Origin: Alishewanella metallidurans
GTDB lineage: Bacteria > Pseudomonadota > Gammaproteobacteria > Enterobacterales > Alteromonadaceae
DNA: 64,000 nt
Assembly (NCBI RefSeq): GCF_036983985.1
Contig: NZ_JALAHQ010000001.1
Coordinates: forward strand, 806,001-870,000
Direction: 5' to 3'
In this document: positions 17,008 to 25,887 of the stretch, piece by piece
How positions within the stretch are numbered: position 1 is the stretch's first letter
Layout: each line of letters begins with the position of its first letter
Position numbers and translations under genes: made by a program
Notes under the pieces: model-generated
Databases searched by the model: none
Told to the model about the DNA's origin: nothing
What the model saw: the letters and a program-made list of their open reading frames with translations, nothing else

Positions 17008-17961
17008 ATGAGTGATGATGCCGAAGACTGTAAATGCCCACCGCCAGGCTTGCCGGCCTACATGGGTACATTCGCTGATTTAATGGCATTGCTGATGTGC
17101 TTCTTTGTGCTATTGCTGGCGTTTTCAGAAATGGACGTAATGAAGTTTAAGCAAATTGCCGGTTCAATGAAATTTGCTTTTGGTGTGCAAAATAAAATTG
17201 AAGTAGAAGATATACCCAAGGGTACCAGCGTTATTGCGATGGAGTTTCGCCCCGGTAGGCCCGATCCAACACCCATCGAAACCTTGCAGCAACAAACTAT
17301 AGAAATTACGCAACAGGTTATTGAGTTTCAAGCCGGTGAAGAAGACTCGGCCGGTGGCAGACAAGAGCAACGAGAAGATTTAAGCGGCGGTAAATCGGTA
17401 AGTAATGCCGAAGAAATTATGGATGGCGAATCCTCAGCCGCTGAAGCACAGTCAGAAGCCTTGCAAGAGCAAACTAATGAAATGGTGAAAAAACTCGCCG
17501 AGCAGCTAGAAAAGCAAATTATTGATGGCGCTATCGAACTTGAATCACTGGGTCAGCAAATTATTATTCGTATTCGTGAGAACGGTTCATTTCCGTCAGG
17601 TTCGTCATTTTTACAGCCAAGGTTTAAGCCTATAGTGCAGCGTATTGGTAGTTTGTTAAATGATGTTCCTGGTGAAATTACCGTTACTGGGCATACTGAC
17701 AATATTCAAGTATCTGACGAGCTACATACCAATAACTGGGACTTATCAGCAAAACGTGCGGTGTCAGTGGCGTCCGAAATGATGAAGGCTGATGGTTTTG
17801 ATAAAACGCGTTTAGTGGTGGTTGGTCATGCTGATACTAAGCCTTTAGTGCCAAATGATGATGAACTCGGTCGGCGGCGTAACCGCAGGGTAGAAATATC
17901 TATTATGCAGGGCAAAGCCAAAGAGTCAGATCCCATTAGCTTAGAGCCAAGCACGCCTTAG
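17008..17961 (+). CDS. pomB: Flagellar motor stator protein PomB
   Basis: This 317-residue protein has a short cytoplasmic N-terminus with CKCPPPGLPAYM and one transmembrane helix starting at FADLMALLMCFFVLLLAF. The helix contains the ion-binding aspartate D24. A long periplasmic linker follows, then a C-terminal OmpA-like peptidoglycan-binding domain (VTGHTDNIQVS ... RRRNRRVEISIM). It anchors the stator to the cell wall. The CPPPG opening and D24 match Vibrio PomB, supporting Na+ drive. The linker is acidic and glutamine-rich (residues about 95-170). Confidence 0.95.
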   Translation: MSDDAEDCKCPPPGLPAYMGTFADLMALLMCFFVLLLAFSEMDVMKFKQIAGSMKFAFGVQNKIEVEDIPKGTSVIAMEFRPGRPDPTPIETLQQQTIEITQQVIEFQAGEEDSAGGRQEQREDLSGGKSVSNAEEIMDGESSAAEAQSEALQEQTNEMVKKLAEQLEKQIIDGAIELESLGQQIIIRIRENGSFPSGSSFLQPRFKPIVQRIGSLLNDVPGEITVTGHTDNIQVSDELHTNNWDLSAKRAVSVASEMMKADGFDKTRLVVVGHADTKPLVPNDDELGRRRNRRVEISIMQGKAKESDPISLEPSTP

Positions 17962-18061
17962 TGGCTCATTATTTATCAATAGGTAGCGCAGATTAGGTCT
18001 TTAAATAGAGATCAGCTATAATTTGCGCCACTTTTTTCTGCTGATAATGTGTTGCTGTTAG

Positions 18062-19519
18062 ATGATAGAATTTATAATCAAATTACATCCGGAAATTGCG
18101 ATAAAAAGCAAATCTGTGCGCAAACGCCAAACCCTGCTACTAGAGCGCAATATTCGCACTATTTTATTGCGTGTTAATGATAACACTGAAGTAAAAAATA
18201 ACTTCGACCACTTAACGGTTCGCTGCCCTAGCGACGATACAGCGCTTAAACAACAGCTAATTGACCGCTTAAGCTGTATTCCAGGCATAGTGCATTTTTC
18301 TGAGATGCAATCCAGTAGCTTTAGCTCGCTGCATGATATTTATCAACAGGTTGCAGAAGTTTATGCTGATCAGCTGCACGATAAAACGTTCTGTGTACGC
18401 ATACGTCGTGAAGGTAGCCATGAGTTTTCGTCTTTAGAGGCAGAGCGCTATGTCGGTGGTGGCTTAAACCAGTTGGTTAGCTCAGCGCGCGTAAAATTAA
18501 GTAAACCTGATGTCACCGTTGCATTAGAGATCAGAAAAGATCGGCTAATTATGGTGCGTAAGCAACATCAGGGGATGGGCGGCTTCCCGCTACCATCTCA
18601 GTCTGACGTACTGTCACTTATTTCTGGTGGTTACGACTCTGCCGTTGCCAGCTATTTGATGATCCGCAAAGGTTTGCGTACCCATTATTTGTTTTTTAAT
18701 CTTGGTGGTGCCGCGCATGAGGCCGGTGTGCGTGAAATGGCACATTTAATTTGGCAAAAATACAGCCTGTCACATAAAGTGAAATTTGTTAGCGTAAATT
18801 TTGCGCCGGTGGTAGAACAAATTTTAGAGAATATTGATAGCGGCTTAATGGGAGTGGTGCTTAAGCGGATGATGATGCGTGCCGCCAGCGGTGTGGCTGA
18901 AAGTTTAGGTATTAAAGCCATTGTTACTGGCGAAAGTATTGGCCAAGTATCTAGCCAAACCATTACTAATTTAAGTGTAATTGATCGTGTTACTGAAACC
19001 TTAATTCTGCGCCCGTTGATCTATCATGATAAGCAAGAAATCATTGATATGGCGCGTAAAATAGGCGCTGAAGATATCGCAAAAAGTATGCCTGAATATT
19101 GTGGCGTAATTTCAAAAAAGCCTACAGTAAATGCGGTATTAGCAGAAGTATTGGCGACAGAACAAAACTTTGATTTTTCGGTGTTAGATCAGGTAGTACA
19201 AACTGCCAAAGTGCTAGATATTCGCACCATAGATTATCAGGCTGATCAGCAAGCGCATGTGGTTTCTGAACTCGCCGAACTGCCAGCAGACGCTATTGTG
19301 CTTGATATTCGTAGCCCTGAAGAAACTGACACGAAGCCCTTTAGGCTTGCTAGCCATAAGGTAGAGCAGCTACCGTTTTTCCGTTTAGCATCGCAGTTTG
19401 TTAATCTTGATCAGAGTAAGCAATATTATTGTTACTGTGAGCACGGCGTAATGAGCCGTTTGCAAGCGTTAGTGTTGCAAGAGCAAGGCTTTACTAACGT
19501 AGCAGTGTATCGGCCGTAA
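18062..19519 (+). CDS. thiI: tRNA 4-thiouridine synthase / thiamine thiazole sulfurtransferase ThiI
   Basis: This 485-residue enzyme has a THUMP RNA-binding region (about 60-165) and a PP-loop ATPase (SGGYDS at 188-193). The conserved MPEYCGVISKKPTV follows, then a C-terminal rhodanese domain whose active cysteine is about C459 in CEHGVMSRLQAL. It transfers sulfur from IscS to tRNA uridine-8 and, in many proteobacteria, to the thiazole of thiamine. It matches E. coli ThiI from IIKLHPEIAIKS to VAVYRP. Its last 26 bases overlap the 3' end of panE on the other strand. Confidence 0.97.
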   Translation: MIEFIIKLHPEIAIKSKSVRKRQTLLLERNIRTILLRVNDNTEVKNNFDHLTVRCPSDDTALKQQLIDRLSCIPGIVHFSEMQSSSFSSLHDIYQQVAEVYADQLHDKTFCVRIRREGSHEFSSLEAERYVGGGLNQLVSSARVKLSKPDVTVALEIRKDRLIMVRKQHQGMGGFPLPSQSDVLSLISGGYDSAVASYLMIRKGLRTHYLFFNLGGAAHEAGVREMAHLIWQKYSLSHKVKFVSVNFAPVVEQILENIDSGLMGVVLKRMMMRAASGVAESLGIKAIVTGESIGQVSSQTITNLSVIDRVTETLILRPLIYHDKQEIIDMARKIGAEDIAKSMPEYCGVISKKPTVNAVLAEVLATEQNFDFSVLDQVVQTAKVLDIRTIDYQADQQAHVVSELAELPADAIVLDIRSPEETDTKPFRLASHKVEQLPFFRLASQFVNLDQSKQYYCYCEHGVMSRLQALVLQEQGFTNVAVYRP

Positions 19520-20417
19520 CCGCATTAAGGTGCTGTAAAGCAGTTATTTGTTGCAGCAGTTGACGATTATGCGGCACGGCAATGTTATGCTGTGCCGCTT
19601 GTTTCACGATGTAGCCGCTTATCGCTGCTATTTCACTGCGCCGCTGATGGGCAATGTCTTGCTGCATAGAAGAGAAGTTTTGCGCGGTGTTGTGAATAAC
19701 CCTCTGCACGTTAGCTTGTGTTTGGGCAAAATCTAATGGGTAACCGCAAGCCGTTGCTACCTGACAAACTTCAAGCAGTATCGCATTAATTTGTTGTTGG
19801 TAGCGACTATCGGCTAACGCACCATTACGACAATTATGTAGAGCACTCAGCGGGTTTATTACCGCATTAATAGCTAATTTTTGCCATAAAAACGGCTGTA
19901 TATTATCGACTACAACAAGCGGGCCAAGTGCAATATTCATCGCCTGTTGTACTTGGGGTAAGTGCACTTTTGCCGCTGCGTTAAGCGGTGCTAATACGCT
20001 ATCACCCTGTCCGGTATGCCGCACATTATTACCTTGTTTTAATGCACCATGAGTAGTGGTTAAAAACCATAAGCCTTGGGTGGGGAGCAGAAGTTGTAAT
20101 GCGGGCTCTATAGTACCCATACCATTGTGGCTAAGCACGAGTTGAGCATCAGCGCTTAGCGCAGGCAGTAAGCTGTGTAGTGCATCAATTACTGAATAGC
20201 TTTTTACTGGTACTAATACTGCGTTAAGTGGTGCGATGGCTGAATGAAAATGCAACGCGTGCTGGTTAAATGTAATATCAATAGCGGCAGGTTGCCGCAG
20301 CCATAACTTTATCGGCTGTTTGGCGAGCTTAAGTTGGCTGGCGGCGAGTAAACCAATAGCGCCTTGGCCAACAACACACCAGCTTAGCGCCGGCTGCGCG
20401 GACGAATTGTGTGCCAT
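19494..20417 (-). CDS. panE: 2-dehydropantoate 2-reductase (ketopantoate reductase)
   Basis: This 307-residue NADPH-dependent enzyme makes pantoate for coenzyme A. The N-terminal Rossmann motif is VVGQGAIGLLA. The catalytic lysine region is WQKLAINAVINPLSALHNCRNG, and the downstream glutamate lies in RRSEIAAISGYI, both as in E. coli PanE (303 residues). The ATG at 20417 (MAHNSS) is preferred over an upstream in-frame start at 20477, which would add 20 unrelated residues. It overlaps the end of the VanZ-like gene by 34 bases and the thiI 3' end by 26 bases. Confidence 0.9.
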   Translation of the reverse strand: MAHNSSAQPALSWCVVGQGAIGLLAASQLKLAKQPIKLWLRQPAAIDITFNQHALHFHSAIAPLNAVLVPVKSYSVIDALHSLLPALSADAQLVLSHNGMGTIEPALQLLLPTQGLWFLTTTHGALKQGNNVRHTGQGDSVLAPLNAAAKVHLPQVQQAMNIALGPLVVVDNIQPFLWQKLAINAVINPLSALHNCRNGALADSRYQQQINAILLEVCQVATACGYPLDFAQTQANVQRVIHNTAQNFSSMQQDIAHQRRSEIAAISGYIVKQAAQHNIAVPHNRQLLQQITALQHLNAVTADTLLR

Positions 20418-20740
20418 AATTTGCGTACCGCATAAAACAACACGACACCAGTAACATCGGCCAGCAGATCGAGCCAATCGCCGTTACGACGCGTAAAGTA
20501 ATGTTGTACCAGCTCAATAGCGCCGCCATAAGCACCTAGCAGTATAATTGCGGTAACAGGCGTTAGCCTAAAACCTTTCCATAGCAAGCCTGTCAACACG
20601 GCAAAAATACCTAAATGCGCCACCTTATCGATATGGGCAAAGCTGCCAATAACACGATGGCCGTTCAATTCAGCTAAAAAGCTTGCAGTAGCGAGCAAGA
20701 AACACAGTGCGCATAGCCCGCGATAAATATTTTGTGACAC
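20384..20740 (-). CDS. VanZ-like small membrane protein
   Basis: This 118-residue protein has about four hydrophobic segments and the VanZ-family pattern: DKVAHLGIFAVL, then AIELVQHYFTRRNGDWLDLLADVTG. VanZ was named for teicoplanin resistance in enterococci, but most family members in proteobacteria have no known function. It overlaps panE and is probably cotranscribed with it. It ends in a basic tail (RPRSRR). Confidence 0.85.
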   Translation of the reverse strand: MSQNIYRGLCALCFLLATASFLAELNGHRVIGSFAHIDKVAHLGIFAVLTGLLWKGFRLTPVTAIILLGAYGGAIELVQHYFTRRNGDWLDLLADVTGVVLFYAVRKLWHTIRPRSRR

Positions 20741-20834
20741 ACTTAACCCTCGATCATATATGGCGCTCGGATTGTAGCAGTTTTGTGGTTATAATCTCTA
20801 GTAGACTGACTGGCTTAAGTTAAGGAGACGTTTA

Positions 20835-21317
20835 ATGCCTTCGTTTGATATTGTTTCAGAAGTAGAACAGCAAGAAGTGCTAAATGCCGTAGAGAATTCT
20901 AATCGTGAGTTAGATACACGTTTTGATTTTCGCGGTGTACAAGCTGAGTTTTCTTTGAAAGACAAAGTGATTACGATGAAAGCTGATGCAGAATTTCAAT
21001 TGCAGCAAATGCTGGAAATTTTTCTTGCTAAAGCAGTGAAGCGTGGCTTAGATGTGCGCTCATTTAAAGATGGCGATGTTGTACACTCAGGCAAAACCTA
21101 TAGCCAGACTTTAAGCTTGCTACACGGCATTGAGCAAGATATGGCAAAAAAATTAGTTAAACTAATGAAAGATAACAAGCTAAAAGTTCAGGCGGCGATT
21201 CAGGGCGATCAAGTGCGAGTGACTGGAAAAAAACGTGATGATTTACAAGAGGCTATCGCGTTAGTGCGAAGTTCTGAATTAGAACAAGCGTTTCAGTTTA
21301 CTAATTTTCGCGACTAA
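20835..21317 (+). CDS. yajQ: YajQ family nucleotide-binding protein
   Basis: This 160-residue cytoplasmic protein matches YajQ throughout: MPSFDIVSEVEQQEVLNAVENSNREL, TRFDFRG, and the C-terminal QVRVTGKKRDDLQEAI. YajQ proteins have two ferredoxin-like domains. Members in Xanthomonas and Pseudomonas have been reported to bind cyclic di-GMP and act as regulators; whether this one does is unknown. AAGGAG at about 20822 precedes the ATG. A strong terminator follows about 70 bases after the stop. Confidence 0.95.
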   Translation: MPSFDIVSEVEQQEVLNAVENSNRELDTRFDFRGVQAEFSLKDKVITMKADAEFQLQQMLEIFLAKAVKRGLDVRSFKDGDVVHSGKTYSQTLSLLHGIEQDMAKKLVKLMKDNKLKVQAAIQGDQVRVTGKKRDDLQEAIALVRSSELEQAFQFTNFRD

Positions 21318-21386
21318 TTTAGTTACTGCGCTACGCTAGCCATCCAGAGCGCCATTGACATTTTCATACTAGCTATTAGACTGCAC

Positions 21387-21414
21387 GCGGCTCTATTCAA
21401 GAGCCGCTTTTTTT
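21387..21414 (+). terminator. Rho-independent terminator after yajQ
   Basis: A perfect 7-bp stem (GCGGCTC / GAGCCGC) with a 7-base loop is followed by seven Ts. It separates yajQ from the cobalamin riboswitch. Confidence 0.88.
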
Positions 21415-21564
21415 GGTGCTGCAATTAACCGCAGGTAAACGGGAATCTGGTAAAAACCAGAGCTGCCCCCGCAACGGTAAACAACTTATCTGTATTCATA
21501 GCCACTGTCAGATGATGGGAAGGCGAGTACGGGCATATGCAGGTTGTTAGCCCGGAGACCGGCC
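21415..21564 (+). promoter_or_regulatory. Cobalamin (B12) riboswitch upstream of btuB
   Basis: The conserved core elements are present in order: ACCGCAGGTAAACGGGAA, GAGCTGCCCCCGCAACGGTAA at about 21459-21480 with the preceding CTGG/CCAG stem, the B12 box GCCACTGTC at about 21501 followed by GGGAAGGCGAG, and the closing AGCCCGGAGACCGGCC. This is the aptamer of the adenosylcobalamin family. It lies directly ahead of the outer-membrane cobalamin receptor gene, so B12 should shut that gene off. Confidence 0.95.
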
Positions 21565-21587
21565 AGAAAAAATCCTTCAACTTGATT

Positions 21588-21614
21588 AAATGTGCGGCGG
21601 GCACATTTTCGGAG
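21588..21614 (+). promoter_or_regulatory. Probable expression-platform hairpin of the B12 riboswitch
   Basis: A perfect 8-bp hairpin (AAATGTGC / GCACATTT, arms 21588-21595 and 21601-21608, loop GGCGG) ends three bases before the btuB Shine-Dalgarno GGAG (21611-21614). No long T run follows. This suggests control of ribosome access or a loop contact with the aptamer, rather than transcription termination. Confidence 0.5.
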
Positions 21615-21619
21615 CTTAC

Positions 21620-23404
21620 ATGTTTAAACCTGCTTTGGCGGCCGTGTTGGTCGCATCCTGTTTTTCGGCTAATGCTGAGAACATCGAACATATCAGTATT
21701 TACGCTAACCGTACCGCTACGCCGCAACAAGACGTGCTAGCCAGTGTGACGGTATTGGAACGCGATGATATCGTCGCCCGTCAGGCCAACGACTTACCAG
21801 CCTTATTAGCGCAACTGCCGGGAATCAATTTATCCCGTGACGGCGGTCGGGGCCAGAACAGCGGCCTGTATATCCGTGGCGGCAATACCGGCCACTCCTT
21901 AGTGGTGATTGACGGCGTGCGCAGTGGTTCAGCTACCTTGGGTTATAAAACGTTGTCGATGCTGCCGCTGGAATTGATTGAACGTATTGAAGTTGTGCGG
22001 GGGCCGCGCGCTGCCTGGTATGGTGCTGATGCTCTGTCTGGTGTTATTGCTATTACTACACGCAAGGCTCAGGGAGTAGAACTTAATGCCAATGTGGGTA
22101 GCTATGGCCAGTTTGGCGCCGATGTTAGTGTTAGCCGGCAAATTGACGATCTTGCTGTAAGAGCAACTGCTGGTTATAGCCAGGCTGATGGTTTTAATGT
22201 GCGTAAAGATCTGGACCCGGACCGCGATGGTTATGATCAACGCTTTGCTAAACTGGCTGCCGATTATCAGACCAGTTTTGGTTTGTTACGGGCTCAGTTT
22301 GATGTTAATTCCGGCTTTTATCAGTTCGATACAGGTTGGGGCAATGAAGATCAAGCCGATACCCTTAACCGTACTTACCTGCTTGGCTGGGAGCATCAAT
22401 CGGGGCAGTGGCAGCATCAGGCACAATTAAGCCGGATACTGGATGACGATACTATTTATGGCCCGCAATCACGTAGCCCATTTGTGACTGAGCGTGATGA
22501 GTTCAATTATCAAACCGGCACTGCTATCACTGATAATCTGAGTTGGTTAGGTGGGGTGAACTGGTATTCGGAAAACGTTGGCCGTTCTGGCGTTAACTAT
22601 GTTGAAGACAGCCGCATTAACCGTGCGCTATTTACCGGTCTGAATTTTAAACAAGACAGTGTGCAGTTAGATGGTTCGGTACGGCGTGATTTAACCACGC
22701 AGTATGGTGGTAATAATACCTGGCAACTGGCGGCAGGTTACTGGTTTACTGATGCCTGGCAGCTAAGGATTAGTCGCGGTGCGGCTTTTAAAGCGCCAAC
22801 CTTTAATGACTTATATTATCCGGGTCAAGGTAACTCTAACCCTGATTTAGCTCCAGAACGTACTTTAGCAGACGAAGTTGCAATCAGTTATCGTGTGGCG
22901 AATGGTAGTGTGCAACTGGCATGGTTTGAGAATGATATTGATAACCTGATCCAGCTTGATGAGAACTATACGCCGCAGAATATTGAGCAGGCAAAAATTT
23001 CGGGTATTGAGTTGGTTGTTCAGGTCGATGTTGCCGGTACGCGGCAAAACTTTGCTTATAGCTGGATTGATACTGAAAACACCTTAACCGGGCAGCGGTT
23101 AGCCAGACGGCCGGAAAATACTGTCAACTGGCGTGGTAGCTATGAGCTTAATAAGTGGACGATATTTATTACTGCCGATTATCAAAGTGCAACCTACCAA
23201 GGTGCCGACTGGCTATCAGGTAACGACTTACCGCTTGCGCCAAGCCATACTCTTTGGGGGGTTGGTGGTAGTTATACGCTAACGCAGGCGTTAACGTTAA
23301 GAGCTAAAGTAGATAATGTGTTTGATAAAAAGTACTACACTAGCCACAGCTACACCGCAGCAGGCGCTAACTTTGGTATTAGCATAAACTACACACCGCA
23401 GTAA
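21620..23404 (+). CDS. btuB: TonB-dependent outer-membrane cobalamin receptor BtuB
   Basis: This 594-residue protein has a signal peptide ending near SANA (residue 19) and a plug domain with PALLAQLPGINL, GQNSGLYIRGG, VVIDGVRSG and IERIEVVRGPRAAWYGADALSGVI. A 22-strand-type barrel follows. It takes cobalamin across the outer membrane using TonB energy. The assignment rests on BtuB-like length and plug plus the upstream B12 riboswitch. The start at 21620 is chosen for GGAG and the signal peptide; an earlier in-frame start at 21590 lies in the leader hairpin. The last residue is Gln rather than the usual aromatic. The periplasmic and inner-membrane B12 import genes are not next to it. Confidence 0.93.
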   Translation: MFKPALAAVLVASCFSANAENIEHISIYANRTATPQQDVLASVTVLERDDIVARQANDLPALLAQLPGINLSRDGGRGQNSGLYIRGGNTGHSLVVIDGVRSGSATLGYKTLSMLPLELIERIEVVRGPRAAWYGADALSGVIAITTRKAQGVELNANVGSYGQFGADVSVSRQIDDLAVRATAGYSQADGFNVRKDLDPDRDGYDQRFAKLAADYQTSFGLLRAQFDVNSGFYQFDTGWGNEDQADTLNRTYLLGWEHQSGQWQHQAQLSRILDDDTIYGPQSRSPFVTERDEFNYQTGTAITDNLSWLGGVNWYSENVGRSGVNYVEDSRINRALFTGLNFKQDSVQLDGSVRRDLTTQYGGNNTWQLAAGYWFTDAWQLRISRGAAFKAPTFNDLYYPGQGNSNPDLAPERTLADEVAISYRVANGSVQLAWFENDIDNLIQLDENYTPQNIEQAKISGIELVVQVDVAGTRQNFAYSWIDTENTLTGQRLARRPENTVNWRGSYELNKWTIFITADYQSATYQGADWLSGNDLPLAPSHTLWGVGGSYTLTQALTLRAKVDNVFDKKYYTSHSYTAAGANFGISINYTPQ

Positions 23405-23469
23405 AATCTATGTATCTGTGCCAGCCGTTTGCGTTTAATACTTTGCAGCCGGCTGGTGCTATGTGTTTG

Positions 23470-24228
23470 CTATTGCGGTAAATACTGATAATACCGATTT
23501 GGGTTTTGTGTTTGTTGCAGTGTTCGCCACAGCTCAGTTGCAAGTTTACTGTGTTGGTTATAAAAAGCTTTGCTAAAGACTAAATAACCAGTCGACTCAT
23601 ATAATGGCGGGTGAATTACCTCTAATTGCTCATTTAGCATATTAGGTAACTGCACGGTGTTAATTTCACATGTTGTAGTGGTGGCATCAACGCGGCCTTG
23701 TTGTAATAAATGCAAAGCCTGCTGTTGTGATTGTACTGGCATTATACTAACCCCTGCAGGGAATTCGTGTATAACATAGCCCAAAGGCCTAGCCATCACT
23801 ATACCATCTTTAATTCGTTGCATGACATTATCGCCGGCACGTTGTACTAGACATGTAGCATGTTGATTTAACGCTAATCGGGAGTCGGGTAGGTTATCAT
23901 TTTCTAGCGGAAATATTGCAAAGCTGAGGCGTGATTTATCAAAGGTAGCGACTACTGCATCGACTTTGTTTTGCTCTAATAATTGTAAACACCTTAGCCA
24001 AGGGCGGCGCTCAAATGTGACTTTAAGTTGAGGTACTAGGGCTATACCTTCTTGTAAGTGTTCAATTGTCGCACCTGGCGGTGTAGGAATTTGCGCACCA
24101 TTACCCGCATAGTAAGGCAGTAACTGCTTGTCTTCATAGCAAAAACGTAGTTTAACCGGCTCATTGGCGAGCAACATATGGCTAGCACAAAGTAGAGAAA
24201 AACTAAGAATATAAGTGAGCTTTATCAT
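23470..24228 (-). CDS. Periplasmic solute-binding protein, family 3-like
   Basis: This 252-residue protein has a signal peptide (cleavage near LLANE, residue 21) and the two-lobed layout of bacterial extracellular solute-binding proteins. Recognisable stretches are LRFCYEDKQLLPYY, a C-lobe with QGRVDATTTTCEI, and a hydrophobic YLVFSKAFY strand. No permease or ATPase gene is adjacent, so it may be a stand-alone sensor-like periplasmic protein. Its start overlaps the msrA stop by four bases (ATGA), so the two are translated together. The ligand is unknown. Cysteines at about 30 (FCYED) and 104 in the mature region could form a disulfide. Confidence 0.75.
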   Translation of the reverse strand: MIKLTYILSFSLLCASHMLLANEPVKLRFCYEDKQLLPYYAGNGAQIPTPPGATIEHLQEGIALVPQLKVTFERRPWLRCLQLLEQNKVDAVVATFDKSRLSFAIFPLENDNLPDSRLALNQHATCLVQRAGDNVMQRIKDGIVMARPLGYVIHEFPAGVSIMPVQSQQQALHLLQQGRVDATTTTCEINTVQLPNMLNEQLEVIHPPLYESTGYLVFSKAFYNQHSKLATELWRTLQQTQNPNRYYQYLPQ

Positions 24229-24758
24229 TTGAGTAATGCCTTATATTGCTGTCTAAATTTCGCCATCTTTGGCGCAACAATAAACTGACAATAACCTTGC
24301 TCTGGTTGCTGTAAAAAATAGCCTTGATGATAGTGCTCTGCAATATAAAATTCTGTAGCGCAGTTTATGGCTGTAACTATATTGGTATTATAAACCTGTT
24401 CAGCATTTAGTGTCGTAATTAGCTGTTCTGCACTAGTTTGTTGCTCGCTGTTATGGGTAAAAATAACCGATCGATATTGAGTACCTATATCATTACCTTG
24501 TCGGTTTAACTGAGTAGGGTCGTGCAGGCTGAAAAAAATCAAACAAAGCTGCTCATAGCTAATTATGCTGTCATCAAACTCTACTTGCACGACCTCAGCA
24601 TGCCCGGTGTTACCACTACATACCGCATGGTAATTTGCCTTGTCAGCCGAACCGCCCATATAGCCACTTAACGCCTGTATTACACCGTTAAGCTGATTCA
24701 TGGCTGCTTCTAAACACCAAAAACAGCCTGCACCAAAGGTCGCTTGTTGTTGTGGCAC
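24225..24758 (-). CDS. msrA: Peptide-methionine (S)-S-oxide reductase MsrA
   Basis: This 177-residue enzyme reduces methionine sulfoxide in proteins. The catalytic cysteine is C12 in GAGCFWCLEAAM. Further family motifs are GYMGGSADKANYHAVCSGNTGHAEVVQVEFD and the histidine-rich AEHYHQGYFLQQ. The start is GTG with AGGAG about 9 bases upstream. No signal peptide is visible, so it should be cytoplasmic. It is translationally coupled to the downstream periplasmic binding protein. Confidence 0.95.
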   Translation of the reverse strand: MPQQQATFGAGCFWCLEAAMNQLNGVIQALSGYMGGSADKANYHAVCSGNTGHAEVVQVEFDDSIISYEQLCLIFFSLHDPTQLNRQGNDIGTQYRSVIFTHNSEQQTSAEQLITTLNAEQVYNTNIVTAINCATEFYIAEHYHQGYFLQQPEQGYCQFIVAPKMAKFRQQYKALLK

Positions 24759-24906
24759 GGTGTTCTCCTGAACTATAGGGCTTAGGTTGAAATACTATTA
24801 TACTGGTTTTGCGCAACTGCGGTTATGTCGTAATCATTATTTTGCTGATCTTGAGTAGGTAGTTCAGCGTAATGAGCAGTCTATCGCATAAAATAGGAAA
24901 GACAAC

Positions 24907-25887
24907 GTGACTATAGCCATTATTGGTGCCGGTATTGCTGGCGCTATCTGTGCAAGCGAACTAGTACGCAATGGCCATAAAGTTATAGTTTTTGATAAAG
25001 GCCGTAGCGCCGGTGGCCGCATGAGCAGCAAGCGCACCGAGAACGGTTATATTGATTTAGGCGCGCAGTATTTTACCGCGCGTTCTGAACTGTTTTCTCA
25101 GCAATGTATAACGTGGCAAGCTCATGGCGTTATTATGCCTTGGCAAGCTAAGCTGGCAGTGTATGAAAACGCTGAGCTGACGGCATCACCCGATAATATC
25201 GTCAGGTATATTGGTCAGCCCTCGATGCATAAGCCTGTGCAACAGCTACTACAACAAACTCAGCTGGTGCTGGAATGCTGTGTCGATAGAATACATTTTG
25301 ACGGCAAACACTGGCGGCTATACCGCGACCAACAGCCACTTGGCAGCTTTAGTCAACTGGTCTTGGCCATACCGCAGCAACAAGCTGCGCTATTGTTGGC
25401 AAATGTTATTTCGCAATTTAATGTACTGGCCGCAGCCTTCGCTGCAGCCGCATTACAGCCGTGTTGGGCGGTAAATGTTGCCTTGCATCAACCTTCAGGC
25501 AATAACTTTGATGGTATTTCTGTTAAAGAAGATGCGGCCTTAACTTGGCTGGCCCGGCAAACTGCAAAACAAGGGCGAGTAACGACGGAGCAATGGTTAT
25601 TGCATTTTTCGCCAACATTCTCTCAGCAACAACTTGATACAAGCGCTGAGCAAATGGCACTAGCATCGTTATCGCAGTTACAACGGATCTTAGGGCAGCA
25701 GTTGCAGGGCACTGTAACGCACTGCCATCGCTGGCGTTATGCGCAGCAAACATCGGATTATCCAATACAGGGTTATTTGCATCACGCTGATATGGCGCTT
25801 GCGCTGTGTGGTGATTGGCTAAATGGCGGTAGGGTAGAAAACGCTTGGTTAAGTGGCTACATGTTAGCGCAGCAGTTAAGCGTATGA
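24907..25887 (+). CDS. FAD/NAD(P)-dependent oxidoreductase, renalase-like
   Basis: This 326-residue protein has an N-terminal FAD-binding Rossmann motif (IAIIGAGIAGAICASEL) and the following VFDKGRSAGGRMSSKR, DLGAQYFTAR and a C-terminal LCGDWLNGGRVENAWLSG. These are typical of bacterial renalase-like amine-oxidase-fold flavoproteins. Bacterial renalases oxidise misreduced dihydropyridine isomers of NAD(P)H, but the substrate here is not established. The start is GTG with AGGAAAG upstream. Its stop overlaps the start of the SDR gene (ATGA). Confidence 0.82.
   Translation: MTIAIIGAGIAGAICASELVRNGHKVIVFDKGRSAGGRMSSKRTENGYIDLGAQYFTARSELFSQQCITWQAHGVIMPWQAKLAVYENAELTASPDNIVRYIGQPSMHKPVQQLLQQTQLVLECCVDRIHFDGKHWRLYRDQQPLGSFSQLVLAIPQQQAALLLANVISQFNVLAAAFAAAALQPCWAVNVALHQPSGNNFDGISVKEDAALTWLARQTAKQGRVTTEQWLLHFSPTFSQQQLDTSAEQMALASLSQLQRILGQQLQGTVTHCHRWRYAQQTSDYPIQGYLHHADMALALCGDWLNGGRVENAWLSGYMLAQQLSV

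Noticed and set aside
23405..23469. Terminator between btuB and the binding-protein gene
   Set aside because: CCAGCCG and CGGCTGG could pair across 20 bases, but the loop is long and no T run follows.
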